A stretch of 64,000 nucleotides of DNA, from the NCBI GenBank assembly GCA_012295275.1, contig CM022670.1:41240474-41304473 (forward strand). The letters are read 5' to 3'. The notes under the pieces are model-generated. The model was not told the origin of the DNA. It did no database searches and saw nothing but the letters and a program-made list of their open reading frames with translations. The translations under genes were made by a program, and so were the position numbers. The stretch is from Chrysomallon squamiferum. Lineage: Eukaryota > Mollusca > Gastropoda > Neomphalida > Peltospiridae. This document shows positions 1 through 10,262 of the stretch, one piece after another. The number at the start of each line of letters is the position of its first letter. The stretch's first letter is position 1.

Positions 1-359
1 AGATGACTTGTTAGTATTTCACTGTCGATGAAGTCACAAACACAGTATGAATATTAAGACAAACACAGTATGAATATCACATTAACATGATGAAGTCACA
101 GAATAATAAGTCTTCACTGGATTATTTCTCATTCCCATGACAGTTTTGTTGACACTGCTCTGTGATTCTGGTAGAATTCACTCCTCACTGTTTCACCTGT
201 TTGTATATTTCCCATTCCTGACACTGCTTCCTGATTGATGTTTCAAAACTAATTCTATGTTCTTTACTGAAAATATATGGCATCTGTTTGATTTTTATTA
301 ACTGTGAGTGTTCAGTCTGTGTGAAGAGTGCTATAATAGAATCAACTTCATGTTTTCAG
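1..359 (+). other. RIC1: RIC1 intron (3' part)
   Basis: Non-coding AT-rich sequence ending in TTCATGTTTTCAG at 347-359, a good acceptor for the first exon of the window. A local duplication of ACAAACACAGTATGAATAT near 37-76 is the only other structure seen. Confidence 0.75.
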
Positions 360-456
360 GTTTGGTTACCACTGTACCCAAGAAATGAAGCCAAAGCTCA
401 CAGTTTTATGTCAAAGAGAATAATGTTACCTTTTAAAGTTGACATTTACCCTTTAG
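360..456 (+). CDS. RIC1: RIC1 exon a (VWLPLYPR...)
   Basis: Opens directly after the acceptor with a complete codon and reads [16 protein letters not shown], then a segment ending DIYPL. It ends one base into an Ala codon at the donor GTAAGT. The residues match the segment just before the AVLFEDA block of animal RIC1. Confidence 0.93.
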
Positions 457-3400
457 GTAAGTTTAACATTCAACTGTACATTTATAATTATTTAACAGCT
501 GTGTATGATTATTATGCAGCTGTTTTAATTGTTATTTTATGGCAATGTTTATGATTATTTAATAGCTGTATTTACAGTTATATGACAACTGTGTTTATGA
601 TTATTTAACAGTTATGTTTAGGCTGTATTTATGATTGTTTCACAGCTGTATTTATGATTATTAATCAGCTGTATTTCTGATTGTTTCACAGCTGTATTTA
701 TGATTATTTAACAGCTGTATTTATTATTTCAATATTGTACTTATGATTATTTAACAGCTGCATTTATTATTATTTTTACAGCTGTGTTTGTGATTATTTT
801 ACAGCTGTGTTTGTGATTGTTTTACAGCTGTGTTTGTGATTGTTTTACAGCTGTGTTGTTTGAGGATGCTGTGATTCTGGGTGCTGCCTGTGATGCTATT
901 TCTTACACAATCTCAGCAGGAGACGAACAGCGTGAAGAACTTCCTCTCTGCACCCTGGAGCGAACGGTAACCATGACTACAGCTTGTTTTAATAATTAAT
1001 TACAAATTGTTTTTAGTACTTTTGTTTTGTAGTTTTTTTTTTTTTAACTTTTTATTAAATTATAGTCATTATCATTATTATTATTATTATTTAATTTTAA
1101 ATTTTTTGAATTAGTTTCTTATTGACTGATATATTCTCATCTTACTAAATTTTTCTTATAGCCTGTCATGCACATAGTTAAAAATCACACGTGAGGAAAA
1201 AAAAATCTTCTGCTTCTGCTGAGGTTACTCTTTTTCAGTAGGGAAGCATGTACCAGAGACACTCGTTAATAAATTGTGATAGAAAAATTCCCACAGAAAA
1301 GCCTGACAAAGTTATTGCTAATTAACAATATACCCTATACTGTTGTAGTAAATATATATTTTTTAAATCATGTAAAAGAAAACACATTTATATTCAGTTT
1401 GAAATTTTTTATTTTATTGTACATTTGTTTTATTTTCAGAGTCAGATATATCTACATCATATTCTGCGCCAGCTGCTGAGGAGAAAGTAAGTATTAGTAA
1501 CTGATAAAACAGAGTGAAATGTGAAACAAATTCTGTTTCTGATAAAACAGAGTGAAATGTGAAACAGATTCTGTTTCTGATAAAACAGAGTGAAATCTGA
1601 AACAGGTTCTGTGTTCCTGTGACTCTTCAGAACATTAATTCTGACATCTGGTCAGATCGCTGTGTGTGTGAAATCAGTACATCCAGTTTACCAGTGTAAC
1701 AGTGTTTGTATGGAAATAGCATGCAGCAAGTTAACATAGGTTTTCATTTGGTAAGATTGTAATTGTCCAGATTGAATATTAAGTACCAGTGGTAGACTAT
1801 GGTGTTTTATGATTTATTTATTTATTTATTATTATTATTATTATTACTATTATTACATATTTTTTCAATTTTTTTTATTTTCATGTTTTTGTTTTCATTG
1901 TAATGTAATAATTATCTCTGCTTTTTGAAAATGCTGAGCTGCTGATTAACTGTTTTCAGTTTGTGTCATAAAAAGAAAATTGAAAAATTGTTTTAATAAC
2001 AGAATGTGTCAGTGGTTGAGTTGTAGCTGTGTTTTTGTTACAGTCTGGGTGTACACGCGTTTGATCTGGCTCGATGCTGTACAGAGTTACCTTACTTCCC
2101 TCATGTCCTAGAACTTTTACTTCACGAAGTTCTCGAAGCCGAAGCAACATCGAAAGATCCAATTCCAGGTCTGTGTTTGTAGCAAAAAACATTTATTATT
2201 ATCTTATAACACAAACAGCATTTGTTACCAGGTCTGTGTTATGTAGAATATTTCTCTTTCTGTTATAACATATATCATTTGATTATTGGTATTTTTATTA
2301 TGATGTCTTATTTTTGGTTATGAATGTTTACAAATATATAATTTAACTACTTTAAATATTCAGTGTACAAGTGTAGAACATTAGAAATATCAGAGTTGCC
2401 TGTAATAGACTTAAAAAAGGATCTCGATGTTTTCACATGAAGAAACTTTATAACAATATATCTGTTTATTTATTTCTGTATTTACTTATATATTTATTTT
2501 ATTTATTTATTTATTTACTTATTCATTTATTTATTTAATTTATATTTATTTATATATTTATATATATTTATATATTTATTTATATATTTATTTATTTATA
2601 TATTTATTTATATATTTATATATTTATTTATTTATATATTTATATATATTTATATATTTATTTATATATTTATTTATTTATATATTTATTTATATATTTA
2701 TTTATTTATATATTTATTTATATATTTATTTATATATTTATTTATTTATATATTTATTTATATATTTATTTATATATTTATTTATATATTTATATATATT
2801 TAAATATTTATTTATATATTTATTTATTTATTTATTTATTTATATATTTATTTATTTCAGACCCGCTGTTACCGAGGGTGGTTGCGTTCATCCAGGAGTT
2901 TCCCGAGTACCTGCAGACCGTGGTTCACTGCGCCAGGAAGACCGAGGTGGCGCTGTGGCCCTACCTCTTCTCCACCGTGGGGAACCCCAAAGACCTGTTT
3001 GAGGAGTGCCTCGTCAACGGCAAGCTGACAACAGCAGCTACATACCTCATCATCCTGCAGAATCTGGAGATGCCTATGGTCAGTCGACAGGTTTGTTATC
3101 TGTTGTTTTTACTCTTTAGTTGATTTTAGCTTCTTTTTAGCAACGTTTTTGTCACGATTGTTATCTTGTGTTTTTAAATCATCTTTATTTTTTCATTTTA
3201 GGATGATTTGTGATGAATTGTTTTATTCTTGTTGTTATTATTATTATGGATTTGATTATCTTAATTCATTTTAACTTTTTTCAACTTATCCTTTATATTT
3301 GGTTTGAATTTTAACATTTTATGGTTTGAATAATTTTTTTTTTATCATGTTTGGTTTTATTGTGATATATAAATTTGTATAAAATTAAGGTATTTTTATA

Positions 3401-6400
3401 TAATTTTTATTATTCTGATTTGTAATTTTTAAATATTTTTCCCAGCATGCCACTCTGCTGCTGGACTCTGCACTGGACAATGAGGACTGGGAGATAGCAC
3501 ATGACCTGGTTCGCTTCCTCAAAGCTATCGGTGAGAAACACAACTCCAGTTTTAATATAAAATATACATTTCTTTTCATTGTTAATTTTCCTCCATACAT
3601 TTTTTAAAATTTTATCCTGATTCAAGATAATTTGTAAAAACAAAAATTAATTTTTTAAATTTATTATTATTTTTTTTTTATTTTTTTTATTAATCCATCA
3701 TTTTATAAAGATTTTATTTATTATTTTTTTAATATATTTTTTTTAATTTAAATTGAAAATTTAAATAAAACTTTTGGTGAAAATGTGTTCTCTTGATTCA
3801 GTTTGGATCAGTACTCATCACTGATTTATTGTGAATATTTCTATTCCTGTATTAAGATTAACACACAAAACACAGTCTGTGTGCTGACTGGCCTGTCTGT
3901 AGGAAAATACAAACAAATAACACAAGTTTTACTCCCCAGACTTTGTATCAGTATTACCTGGAGCCACTCATACAGTATTTAGCAGTATGCTTTAGTATTA
4001 TCATTAAAGAAATTACATCCATAAGCTGAAAGAAAAATTAACCTGTAAGTGAGGCTCTTAGACAACATAATACTTTTTTTTTTTAAATTTCTTTTTTTGT
4101 AATAACTTAATTTTTGATATTCAGATCCAAATGATGTTGAATCAGCAGCTATCTCAGGTGCAATGAGTCGAGTAGCAACAGCATCACCATACACGTCGGG
4201 TACACTGAGTCCTCCAATCACACCCACAGACAATGATCCCTTCAACTACAGCAACGTCAGTAATGTGGGACGGTGCTGAACATCAACGTCCAATGAGAGA
4301 CATCACCACGAAAATGACAGTTGATCCAATGAGAAGACACAGTTTTAAACCTAAACTTTTAAAATGACAAATGACAGTCAGACCCCCTCACTGCCAAAAA
4401 AGTTTAACATTTAGTTTTATTTATTTGTTTTAATAGTCTAATGAAAAACAGTAACATTTAAAGTCTTTATTTTATTTGTTTTAATAGTTTAATGAAAATA
4501 ACAGTCTCATAAAAAAGTTGAGTTTTAAAAAGTCATTTTAATGTTTAATTACATTTATTTCAAATACACAAACACATAAACACACACACACACACACACA
4601 CACACCAGAATATATTTTTTTAACTTTAAATTATGTGTATTATTTGATGTGTTTTTAATTTCATATTTTCTGACATATAATATTTGTATTTTAATAAGAA
4701 TACATAAAAAACAACAAGAATATAGCATTACAGAATGGCATTATGTATGAATGTTAATAATTTTATTTAATATTATTTTATTTTACGCATTTATTAAATT
4801 ATTTATGGTTATAATTATTTACTAGTATAATTGTTTACTATTTATAATAATTTACTTACGATAATTATTTACTAATGATAATAAATTACTAGTTATAACT
4901 ATTTACTAGTTACAATTATTTACTAATGATAATAAATTACTTCTTATATTTATTTTCTAGTTATAATTATGTGCTAGTTATAATTATGTACTAGTTATAA
5001 TTATTTTCTAGTTATAATAATTCACTAATGACAATTATTTACTAGTTATAACTATGTGCTAGTGATACTTGTGTGCTAGTTATAATTATGTGCTAGTGAT
5101 AGTTGTGTGCTAGTGATAGTTGTGTGCTAGTGATAGTTGTGTGCTAGTGATAGTTGTTGTTAGTTATAGTTATGTGCTAGTGATAGTTGTGCTGTATTTG
5201 TAGGAGTCATGGTAAAGGTAAGAACAGTGAGCTGACTGCTGATCAGGTGTACATAGACATGATACTGAGTCGCCACGCACGCAAGTTACTGGGTTCAAAT
5301 CGCATCAGGACCCTGGGGTACTTCTCAGCCAATGTTGACGACTTCGGAACCGTTTCTTGGCTTAGACAAGAGAGGTAAGTTTTCTTCCTAAATCTCTTCA
5401 ACTTTTTTCTTTTTATCAGTAAAATAACATACAGAGATCTGACATTCTGCTTCCCTGCACCAACAGCATTTGTTTTCTAGACAGTAGTATATATTTTTGA
5501 TTGGCACCATATTTTAAAAAAACTACAAAAAAAAAATAAATATTAAAATTCAAATTATTGGTGTTTTAATCTATTTTGATAAATCCAGTTAACTGAATCA
5601 GTTGTATGTTTAAATGATTTTAGCTTGAAAGATTTTTTTTTTTTTTAGAGAGTGTTTGGCTGAGGAGCAAGTCTCAATGTAAGATTATAAAAGTTACACA
5701 AAACTTGCAGTAGAAACGTGTTAATATTTGTTTGTTAATTCTGTAAGACTTTTATTAATTTGTATATCTCACTGTCAAACTCAGTATCTGTAATACTGTG
5801 ACATTGTTAGTTTAAATTATCAATTGTGTTTGTTAGTTTAAAATATCAGTTGTGTTTGTTTTTGTGCAGAGTGAGAGCAGCTAAGGTTGAAGACTTCGTG
5901 ACGGCGTTGCGTGACATACACCAACAGTTTGAGTGGCCGATGCCTATTTTGTCTTTCACTGCTTATCAACAGCTGAAGAAAAATCTCGCTTGTGAGTGTG
6001 TGGGGACTTTTTCTTTCTTTCTATGAATTTTTACCTTTCATATATTTGAAAGTATGTTAACATTTATAACACTGATTAAGTTAAATCACATACCTGTTTT
6101 ATGTTACAGTGTGCATGTATTTTTCATTGCAGTGATAACGTACAAGTTTCAGTTTCTCTGTAATTGAAAATTTAGCAGGATTCACAACAACAACAAATAA
6201 ATAAAAGTGATAAATAAAAATAATTTTTAAATATTTTTCCAGACTCGACTTCCAGCCTGGCTTCGTCGTCGCTGCTTGATGACGATGTTCAGAGTCCTGT
6301 CAGTAACGGTGACAGGTGTGAGATGTCAAGCCACGACACCCTGCAGTCCCTGCCCTCAGTCCACTCTACCCCCTCCCAGTCTTCCCTCCTCCCCTCCACA

Positions 6401-8288
6401 TCAGACGAAATCTTCCTCAAACCTCAGACACCGAAAGGTTTGTCTTGTTTCTCACTTCTTAATGGCTTTGATTACAGAGAATAAATATTAAACTTTACTT
6501 TTACTTTCTTTATGATGTAGATCATTTTTATCCTCTCATATTTCATGTTTCTGCTTTTCACATTGATAACTACAGGTCAAGGATTCCTTATCCAAAATGC
6601 TTGGGATCAAAAACGTTTTGGATTTTGGAATATAAGGACGTCCCAGAAAATATGGTCAAAGTCTGAACACAAATTCCATTTATATTTCATATACAGTTTA
6701 TACCAATAGTCTGCAGGAATTTTTATATGATATTTTTAATAATTTGGTTCATGAAATGAAGTTTGTTAATGTAAAATAATCCAAAAACTGTAAGACATCA
6801 ACAGAAAAGGTTTTGGGACTTTTTAGATTTTTGAGTTTCTGTTAAGGGATCCTCAACCTGTTCTTAGTTTTATATTTTAACACATCTTAAATTTGCCATC
6901 ACATACAAATTAAACAGTAGAGTAGTATTAAAATAACTTTAATGTACACATATATAAAAATAAATATTATTTTAAACTAAATAAAGCTATATTGTTGCTG
7001 AATTTAATGATGTTGTTGTTGCAGAGGACAGCAGTGTCACAACGTTGGAGGTGTCAGACAGCAGTTCACTGCTTGGCGAATTTGAGGTGGTCAGTGATTC
7101 CATTCTGTCCAGTGACCTCATTCCACCTGACCTTGAACAGCTGACCCAGGAAGTGGCCAACAAGGGCCCACAACAGTCTGAAATAGAACTCAGGTTTGTG
7201 TAGAGTTTTTTAATTCATTCATTTATTACATTAATTTTTAAATATTTGTTTAATAATTGTCTCAAGTACAATAAATTACCAAATATTTACTAGTAAAACC
7301 AGACTGTTAAAAGCCCATATTTGTAGAGACATCTGTGGTATTTACTACAGATATTTCTGGATGTGTATTTAAACTTTCTAATGTGTGTTATTTATAAATG
7401 TTTCTAGAGATGTTACTTTCAGGTATTTGCTACAGATATTTGCTGCAGATATTTCTAGAGATATATTTAAACTAACACAATTACTATAAATGTTACTTTC
7501 AGGTATTTGCTGCAGATATTTCTGGAAGCAGGGTGTTTGGAGTGGGCCCTCATTGTGGCTATAGTGCTGAGAGACTCTGTGGGGGTGACGAGGACAGTGA
7601 ACACAGCCAGCCTGACCGACACCCCGCTGGACATGGCTGGACGCATGCGAGAGGGTCTGTCGTACTTGGAACTGTGGGCAGACACAGAATGGTCAGTGTG
7701 CTGTTTTTAAACACGTTATTTTTAAAAATAATATTTGTTTGGGCTTTTTAAAATGTTTTTTATTTTTTAAATTTCATAAAGAAACCAAAACACGGTGAAA
7801 CCAAAATTCAGAAAATGGAATTTAAATAAAAGTATTATAAATCAGAGTTTTCTATTTTTTTTATAGATATGTTTTATGTGTGTGTGTTATTTTTTTTTTT
7901 TTGTGTGTGTGTGTGTGTGTGTGTGTTTGTTTGTGTTTGTTTGTTTGTTTGTTTGTTTATATAAACTTGAATTTTCTGTTTTATTCAAGCTGCTGGATAT
8001 TAACCTCTCAATAAAATAAGGTTTTGTTGTTATTTTTGCAGCATTGGCTACAAGCCGTTTTTCTCCAGTATTAAGAGTCAGGTTCTCATCCTGGACAAGA
8101 TTGTGGAGCAGACAACCAGACCGTCTCTGGAGGTGGAGATAGAGCCAACTGAACCGGTCTCGGTTGAGGAGGGCAACTCCTCTCCGGTTGCCCAGACAAT
8201 GAGAAGTGATAACCCCGAACTCTCAGTTCTCAAAGAGGAGGTTGTTGCCCAGGTTGAGGAGGAAAGCACAGACTGTCTGATTTCTTGA
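360..8288 (+). CDS. RIC1: RIC1 (RAB6A-GEF complex partner 1), 13 terminal coding exons
   Basis: RIC1 pairs with RGP1 to form the exchange factor that activates RAB6A on Golgi membranes for retrograde traffic. Coding exons: 360-456, 851-966, 1440-1486, 2044-2168, 2861-3090, 3446-3530, 4125-4272, 5204-5374, 5870-5991, 6243-6437, 7025-7193, 7503-7691, 8042-8288. All have GT/AG edges and compatible phases, totalling 1941 nt (646 residues plus stop). Landmarks shared with animal RIC1 are [83 protein letters not shown] and [12 protein letters not shown]. Human RIC1 is roughly 1,420 residues, so this is the C-terminal 45 per cent: the end of the propeller region, the RIC1 domain (exons 4-6), a Ser-rich linker (exons 7 and 10) and the conserved C-terminus. 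Promoter and first exons are outside. Orthology is recognised from recalled family sequence; no break or frameshift is seen. Confidence 0.95.
483..857 (+). repeat. 23-bp tandem repeat spanning a RIC1 3' splice site
   Basis: About a dozen and a half imperfect units of the form TTTATGATTATTTAACAGCTG. The last CAGs end at 757, 781, 804, 827 and 850, giving a 23-24 bp period. The CAG at 850 is the real acceptor of the exon that follows. Confidence 0.9.
851..966 (+). CDS. RIC1: RIC1 exon b ([12 protein letters not shown])
   Basis: Completes the split Ala codon and reads [16 protein letters not shown] through to LPLCTLERT; the donor is GTAACC. The exon start CTGTGTT also occurs in every unit of the tandem repeat that precedes it (483-850), so the true acceptor at 850 is the last of a series of near-identical CAG sites. 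Confidence 0.93.
1440..1486 (+). CDS. RIC1: RIC1 exon c ([13 protein letters not shown])
   Basis: A 47-nt micro-exon reading [16 protein letters not shown] after the acceptor TATTTTCAG, with donor GTAAGT. It supplies two bases of the Asn codon finished in the next exon. Similarity to SQIYLHQILRQLL of vertebrate RIC1 settles the assignment despite the size. Confidence 0.93.
1501..1614 (+). repeat. 38-bp tandem triplication after a RIC1 donor
   Basis: Three near-identical copies begin at 1501, 1539 and 1577, each starting CTGATAAAACAGAGTGAAAT. The array lies 14 bp inside the intron, immediately after the donor. Confidence 0.92.
2044..2168 (+). CDS. RIC1: RIC1 exon d, start of RIC1 domain
   Basis: Reads [18 protein letters not shown], then [18 protein letters not shown] and KDPIP, a hallmark block of the RIC1 domain. 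The acceptor is TTTGTTACAG and the donor a weak GTCTGT. The phase leaves one G that joins AC of the next exon as Asp. Confidence 0.94.
2461..2857 (+). repeat. TATATTTATTTA simple array
   Basis: About 400 bp of TATTTA/TATA repeats filling the end of the intron and running into the TTTATTTCAG acceptor at 2860. Confidence 0.95.
2861..3090 (+). CDS. RIC1: RIC1 exon e, core RIC1 domain
   Basis: Reads [18 protein letters not shown], then [33 protein letters not shown] and [14 protein letters not shown]. This is the most conserved helical part of the domain. Codon use is visibly richer in G/C third positions than in exons a-d. The donor is GTTTGT; the acceptor sits at the end of a long TATTTA array. 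Confidence 0.96.
3446..3530 (+). CDS. RIC1: RIC1 exon f ([15 protein letters not shown])
   Basis: Continues [18 protein letters not shown] and ends at VRFLKAI, followed by the donor GTGAGA. It matches the end of the RIC1 domain (HATLLFNTALEQGKW in vertebrates). Confidence 0.95.
4125..4272 (+). CDS. RIC1: RIC1 exon g, variable linker
   Basis: Begins [16 protein letters not shown] and continues through a Ser/Thr/Pro-rich stretch to YSNVSNVG. The frame to the next exon requires leaving after CG of GGA-CG|GTGCTG, a weak donor that rebuilds Arg with the G of the next exon. Reading past it meets TGA at 4277-4279. Linker sequence is poorly conserved in this family, so the exact end is less sure than for the other exons. 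Confidence 0.75.
4795..5196 (+). repeat. Degenerate 17-18 bp tandem repeat in RIC1 intron
   Basis: Units such as TTATTTACTAGTTATAA pass gradually into GTGCTAGTGATAGTTGT. The later copies are nearly perfect with a 17-bp period, up to about 10 bp before the acceptor. Confidence 0.85.
5204..5374 (+). CDS. RIC1: RIC1 exon h ([14 protein letters not shown])
   Basis: Reads [34 protein letters not shown] and ends VSWLRQE before a strong GTAAGT donor. YIDMxLxRHARxLL and SWLxxER are conserved in RIC1. The start at 5204 follows TTTGTAG; nearby AGs at 5206 and 5217 would be alternatives with weaker context. Confidence 0.9.
5806..5857 (+). repeat. 26-bp direct duplication before RIC1 acceptor
   Basis: GTTAGTTTAAATTATCAATT at 5806 is repeated with small changes at 5832; the second copy runs into the TTTGTTTTTGTGCAG acceptor. 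Confidence 0.85.
5870..5991 (+). CDS. RIC1: RIC1 exon i ([16 protein letters not shown])
   Basis: Reads [18 protein letters not shown] then [12 protein letters not shown]. It corresponds to the TRAARVDNFVIALKRLH segment of the vertebrate protein. The donor is GTGAGT. The acceptor GTGCAG lies at the end of a 26-bp direct duplication in the intron. Confidence 0.92.
6243..6437 (+). CDS. RIC1: RIC1 exon j, Ser-rich disordered segment
   Basis: Reads [18 protein letters not shown], then a Ser/Pro-rich run with [16 protein letters not shown] and [10 protein letters not shown]. Low conservation is expected here; the assignment rests on clean splice edges (TTTTTCCAG and GTTTGT) and phase agreement on both sides. 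Confidence 0.85.
6573..6860. mobile_element. Tigger/pogo-like MITE in RIC1 intron
   Basis: A 288-bp element with terminal inverted repeats: the left end CAGGTCAAGGATTCCTTA and the right end, read on the minus strand, CAGGTTGAGGATCCCTTA (15 of 18 bases equal). A TA lies directly before the left end; the right flank reads TT, so the TA target duplication has probably decayed. Inside are TCCAAAATGCTTGGGATC, TTTTGGATTTTGGAAT and TTAATAATTTGGTTCATGAA. From memory this closely follows the layout and wording of the vertebrate Tigger7-type non-autonomous elements of the pogo branch of Tc1/mariner. There is no transposase reading frame, so it could only have moved in trans. Confidence 0.8.
7025..7193 (+). 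CDS. RIC1: RIC1 exon k ([17 protein letters not shown])
   Basis: Reads [34 protein letters not shown] and [18 protein letters not shown]. It parallels the LEHISMELASKGPHKSQ region of human RIC1. The acceptor is TTGTTGCAG and the donor GTTTGT. Confidence 0.92.
7340..7530 (+). repeat. 80-bp duplication including acceptor and exon start
   Basis: TGTTACTTTCAGGTATTTGCT occurs exactly at 7411-7431 and again at 7491-7511, where it is the true intron/exon junction. An older partial copy (ACTACAGATATTTCTGGATG) lies near 7345-7380. Confidence 0.92.
7503..7691 (+). CDS. RIC1: RIC1 exon l ([16 protein letters not shown])
   Basis: Reads [33 protein letters not shown] and [11 protein letters not shown]. 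The family equivalent is RYLLHIFMEAGCLDW. The first 28 bases, with their acceptor, also occur in the intron 80 bp upstream. Confidence 0.95.
7861..7967 (+). repeat. T/TG/TTTG simple repeat
   Basis: Poly-T, then (GT)n and (TTTG)n, inside the last RIC1 intron. Confidence 0.9.
8042..8288 (+). CDS. RIC1: RIC1 last coding exon
   Basis: Completes a split Cys codon and reads [18 protein letters not shown], then an acidic tail rich in Val, Glu and Ser ending ESTDCLIS and TGA at 8286-8288. Human RIC1 has GYKPFLNIIKPQ at the matching point and also ends in an acidic tail with a terminal DCSVS, so the stop looks genuine. Confidence 0.95.
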
Positions 8289-9627
8289 TGAATTTTAACT
8301 TAATACTTCAATTACACTTAATTTTTAATTATCACTAATGAAGAATGAAAGTGCACTGCAAATGGTGACATCAGGGTTAAAGTTGAAAAAACAACATCTA
8401 ACTAACTGACTAACTAACTAACAGGAAAATGGCAGAAAAAAAAGAGGAAAAGTTAGTGTTTTTCATCTGTGTATGCTCCAGCAGAGGGATTAGATTGTTC
8501 ATGTTTGAAACAGATTTGTGAAGGGATGCAGGTTAAGGATGTGACTGTGAAAAGATGTGAAGCTTGGATTACGTTTGGAAGGTTGAAGATGGTGGGATGG
8601 AATGGTTGAATGTTTGTGGAAATACTGGAGTACATTGGTTTGTTTGAAAATGAAATAGTCATAACTCTGTGATATCAACACACAAGGAACTCTTGTTGAT
8701 CAGTGTATCTGGTTTGTTTAGAAAAATCTCTAAAAAAGCTCACAGGAGAGTTGTAAGTTCAAGTTAAATGCTGATCAGTTTCGCGAAAATATTTCAGCTC
8801 TTGGTAAATATTTATTTAACTCCCAAGTCAAATTGAAATCTTGTTTAAAACAAAAAAAAAATTGTTCTTTCACATTCTGGACAAATTTCTGCTGAGTTTT
8901 GTCTTACGTTTGTTTTTATTACTTACAAACAATCATATTATTATGAAAGGGTAATGTTCACTCAGAACAAAAAATCCTTTCAGACTAAGTCAGGTTTTGT
9001 CATTAATATTTATCATATTTATTTACACTAATAACAAAAATGTTTTTTACATTTTATATCTCACTACTGATACACAACAAGAATTTTTTTTTTTGTCTTG
9101 TAGACTAATTCTGGTTGGTGACGGTGACAAAATTAGTCTGATAGATTCACATGAATATTCATGACTCACTTGTTGAATATTTATATTGGAAAACCATTCT
9201 GGATGTTGAGGAATTTTTACATAACTTAAAACTCTACGATTTTAACTTCATGTATTCTCCACTCTCAAAAGACAATCTTTTCTTTTTTACTTTTAACAAT
9301 TTTATCATCCAAGCATTGTATTTAAACCAGTCATCACAAACAACATTCAAACACTTTGTTAATTTTGAAATCCTTCTGTTAATTCAGAAAGAATAACTAA
9401 TTTTTAAAAATAAAAGAACCAGTAATTCTTCAAAAGTTTAAACATCAATTTTAGATGTAAAAAAAAAAAAATAATAATAAAAAAAACATTGAAGAAAATT
9501 AAGTAAATGATCATTTATAAATTATCTTTTAAAGTTTAGAAACTTGATTCATTTTGTTTGACAATGAATAAGTATATTTTGGATTTAAAAATCTCAGTTT
9601 GGGCTAAAACAAACCTAGTAATTCTAT

Positions 9628-9628
9628 C

Positions 9629-9687
<59 letters not shown>

Positions 9688-9733
9688 TATGTTTGTATAT
9701 ATGTATACATACATATGCATATACATACACACA
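9628..9733. repeat. (TA)n/(TATG)n microsatellite
   Basis: TA dinucleotides to 9660, then TATG tetranucleotides, then mixed TATACA units. Confidence 0.95.
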
Positions 9734-10011
9734 TCTACACAAATGAATGGTTTTCTCATTTACTCAAGATTAACTAGGTTTGTCCTGAGTTAAATATAAT
9801 GTAGGGGAAGTTTATAAAAGATTATCTAGATAAAATAGAAGTTAAATTCTCAGAAAGGAGATATATACCAAACTGAGCTAAGATTGAGGAGTTAATAAGC
9901 AGACATGTGAATGTTCAGTGTACATATGACAGTTTTAACTCAACATGACTCTGTAGACATGACAGGTAAACATGACTTTGTAAATTAGTGCATATCATAT
10001 TTAGTTCAAGT

Positions 10012-10262
10012 GTTGATGTCATACCAGTCACATGACTATGAGGTCATACCAGTCATGTGACACGGACATCACCCTTGTTACTCAACTGTGACATCATCAT
10101 TGTCACATTGTGATGTCATACCAATCATGTCAAACTGACATCATCTCTGTCATTTTGTGATGTCATACCAGTCACATGACTGTTACATCTTTGTCATATT
10201 ACTGTGATGTGATAACATGCTGGTGGTCACATGATTGTCATGTGATTGTATGACATGATATT
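10012..10262. repeat. Degenerate repeat of TGATGTCA and CATGTGAC motifs
   Basis: Four or more imperfect copies of a 60-75 bp unit containing GATGTCATACCAGTCACATG. TGATGTCA/TGACATCA words (CRE-like) alternate with TCACATGA or CATGTGAC words (E-box/M-box-like). Confidence 0.8.
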
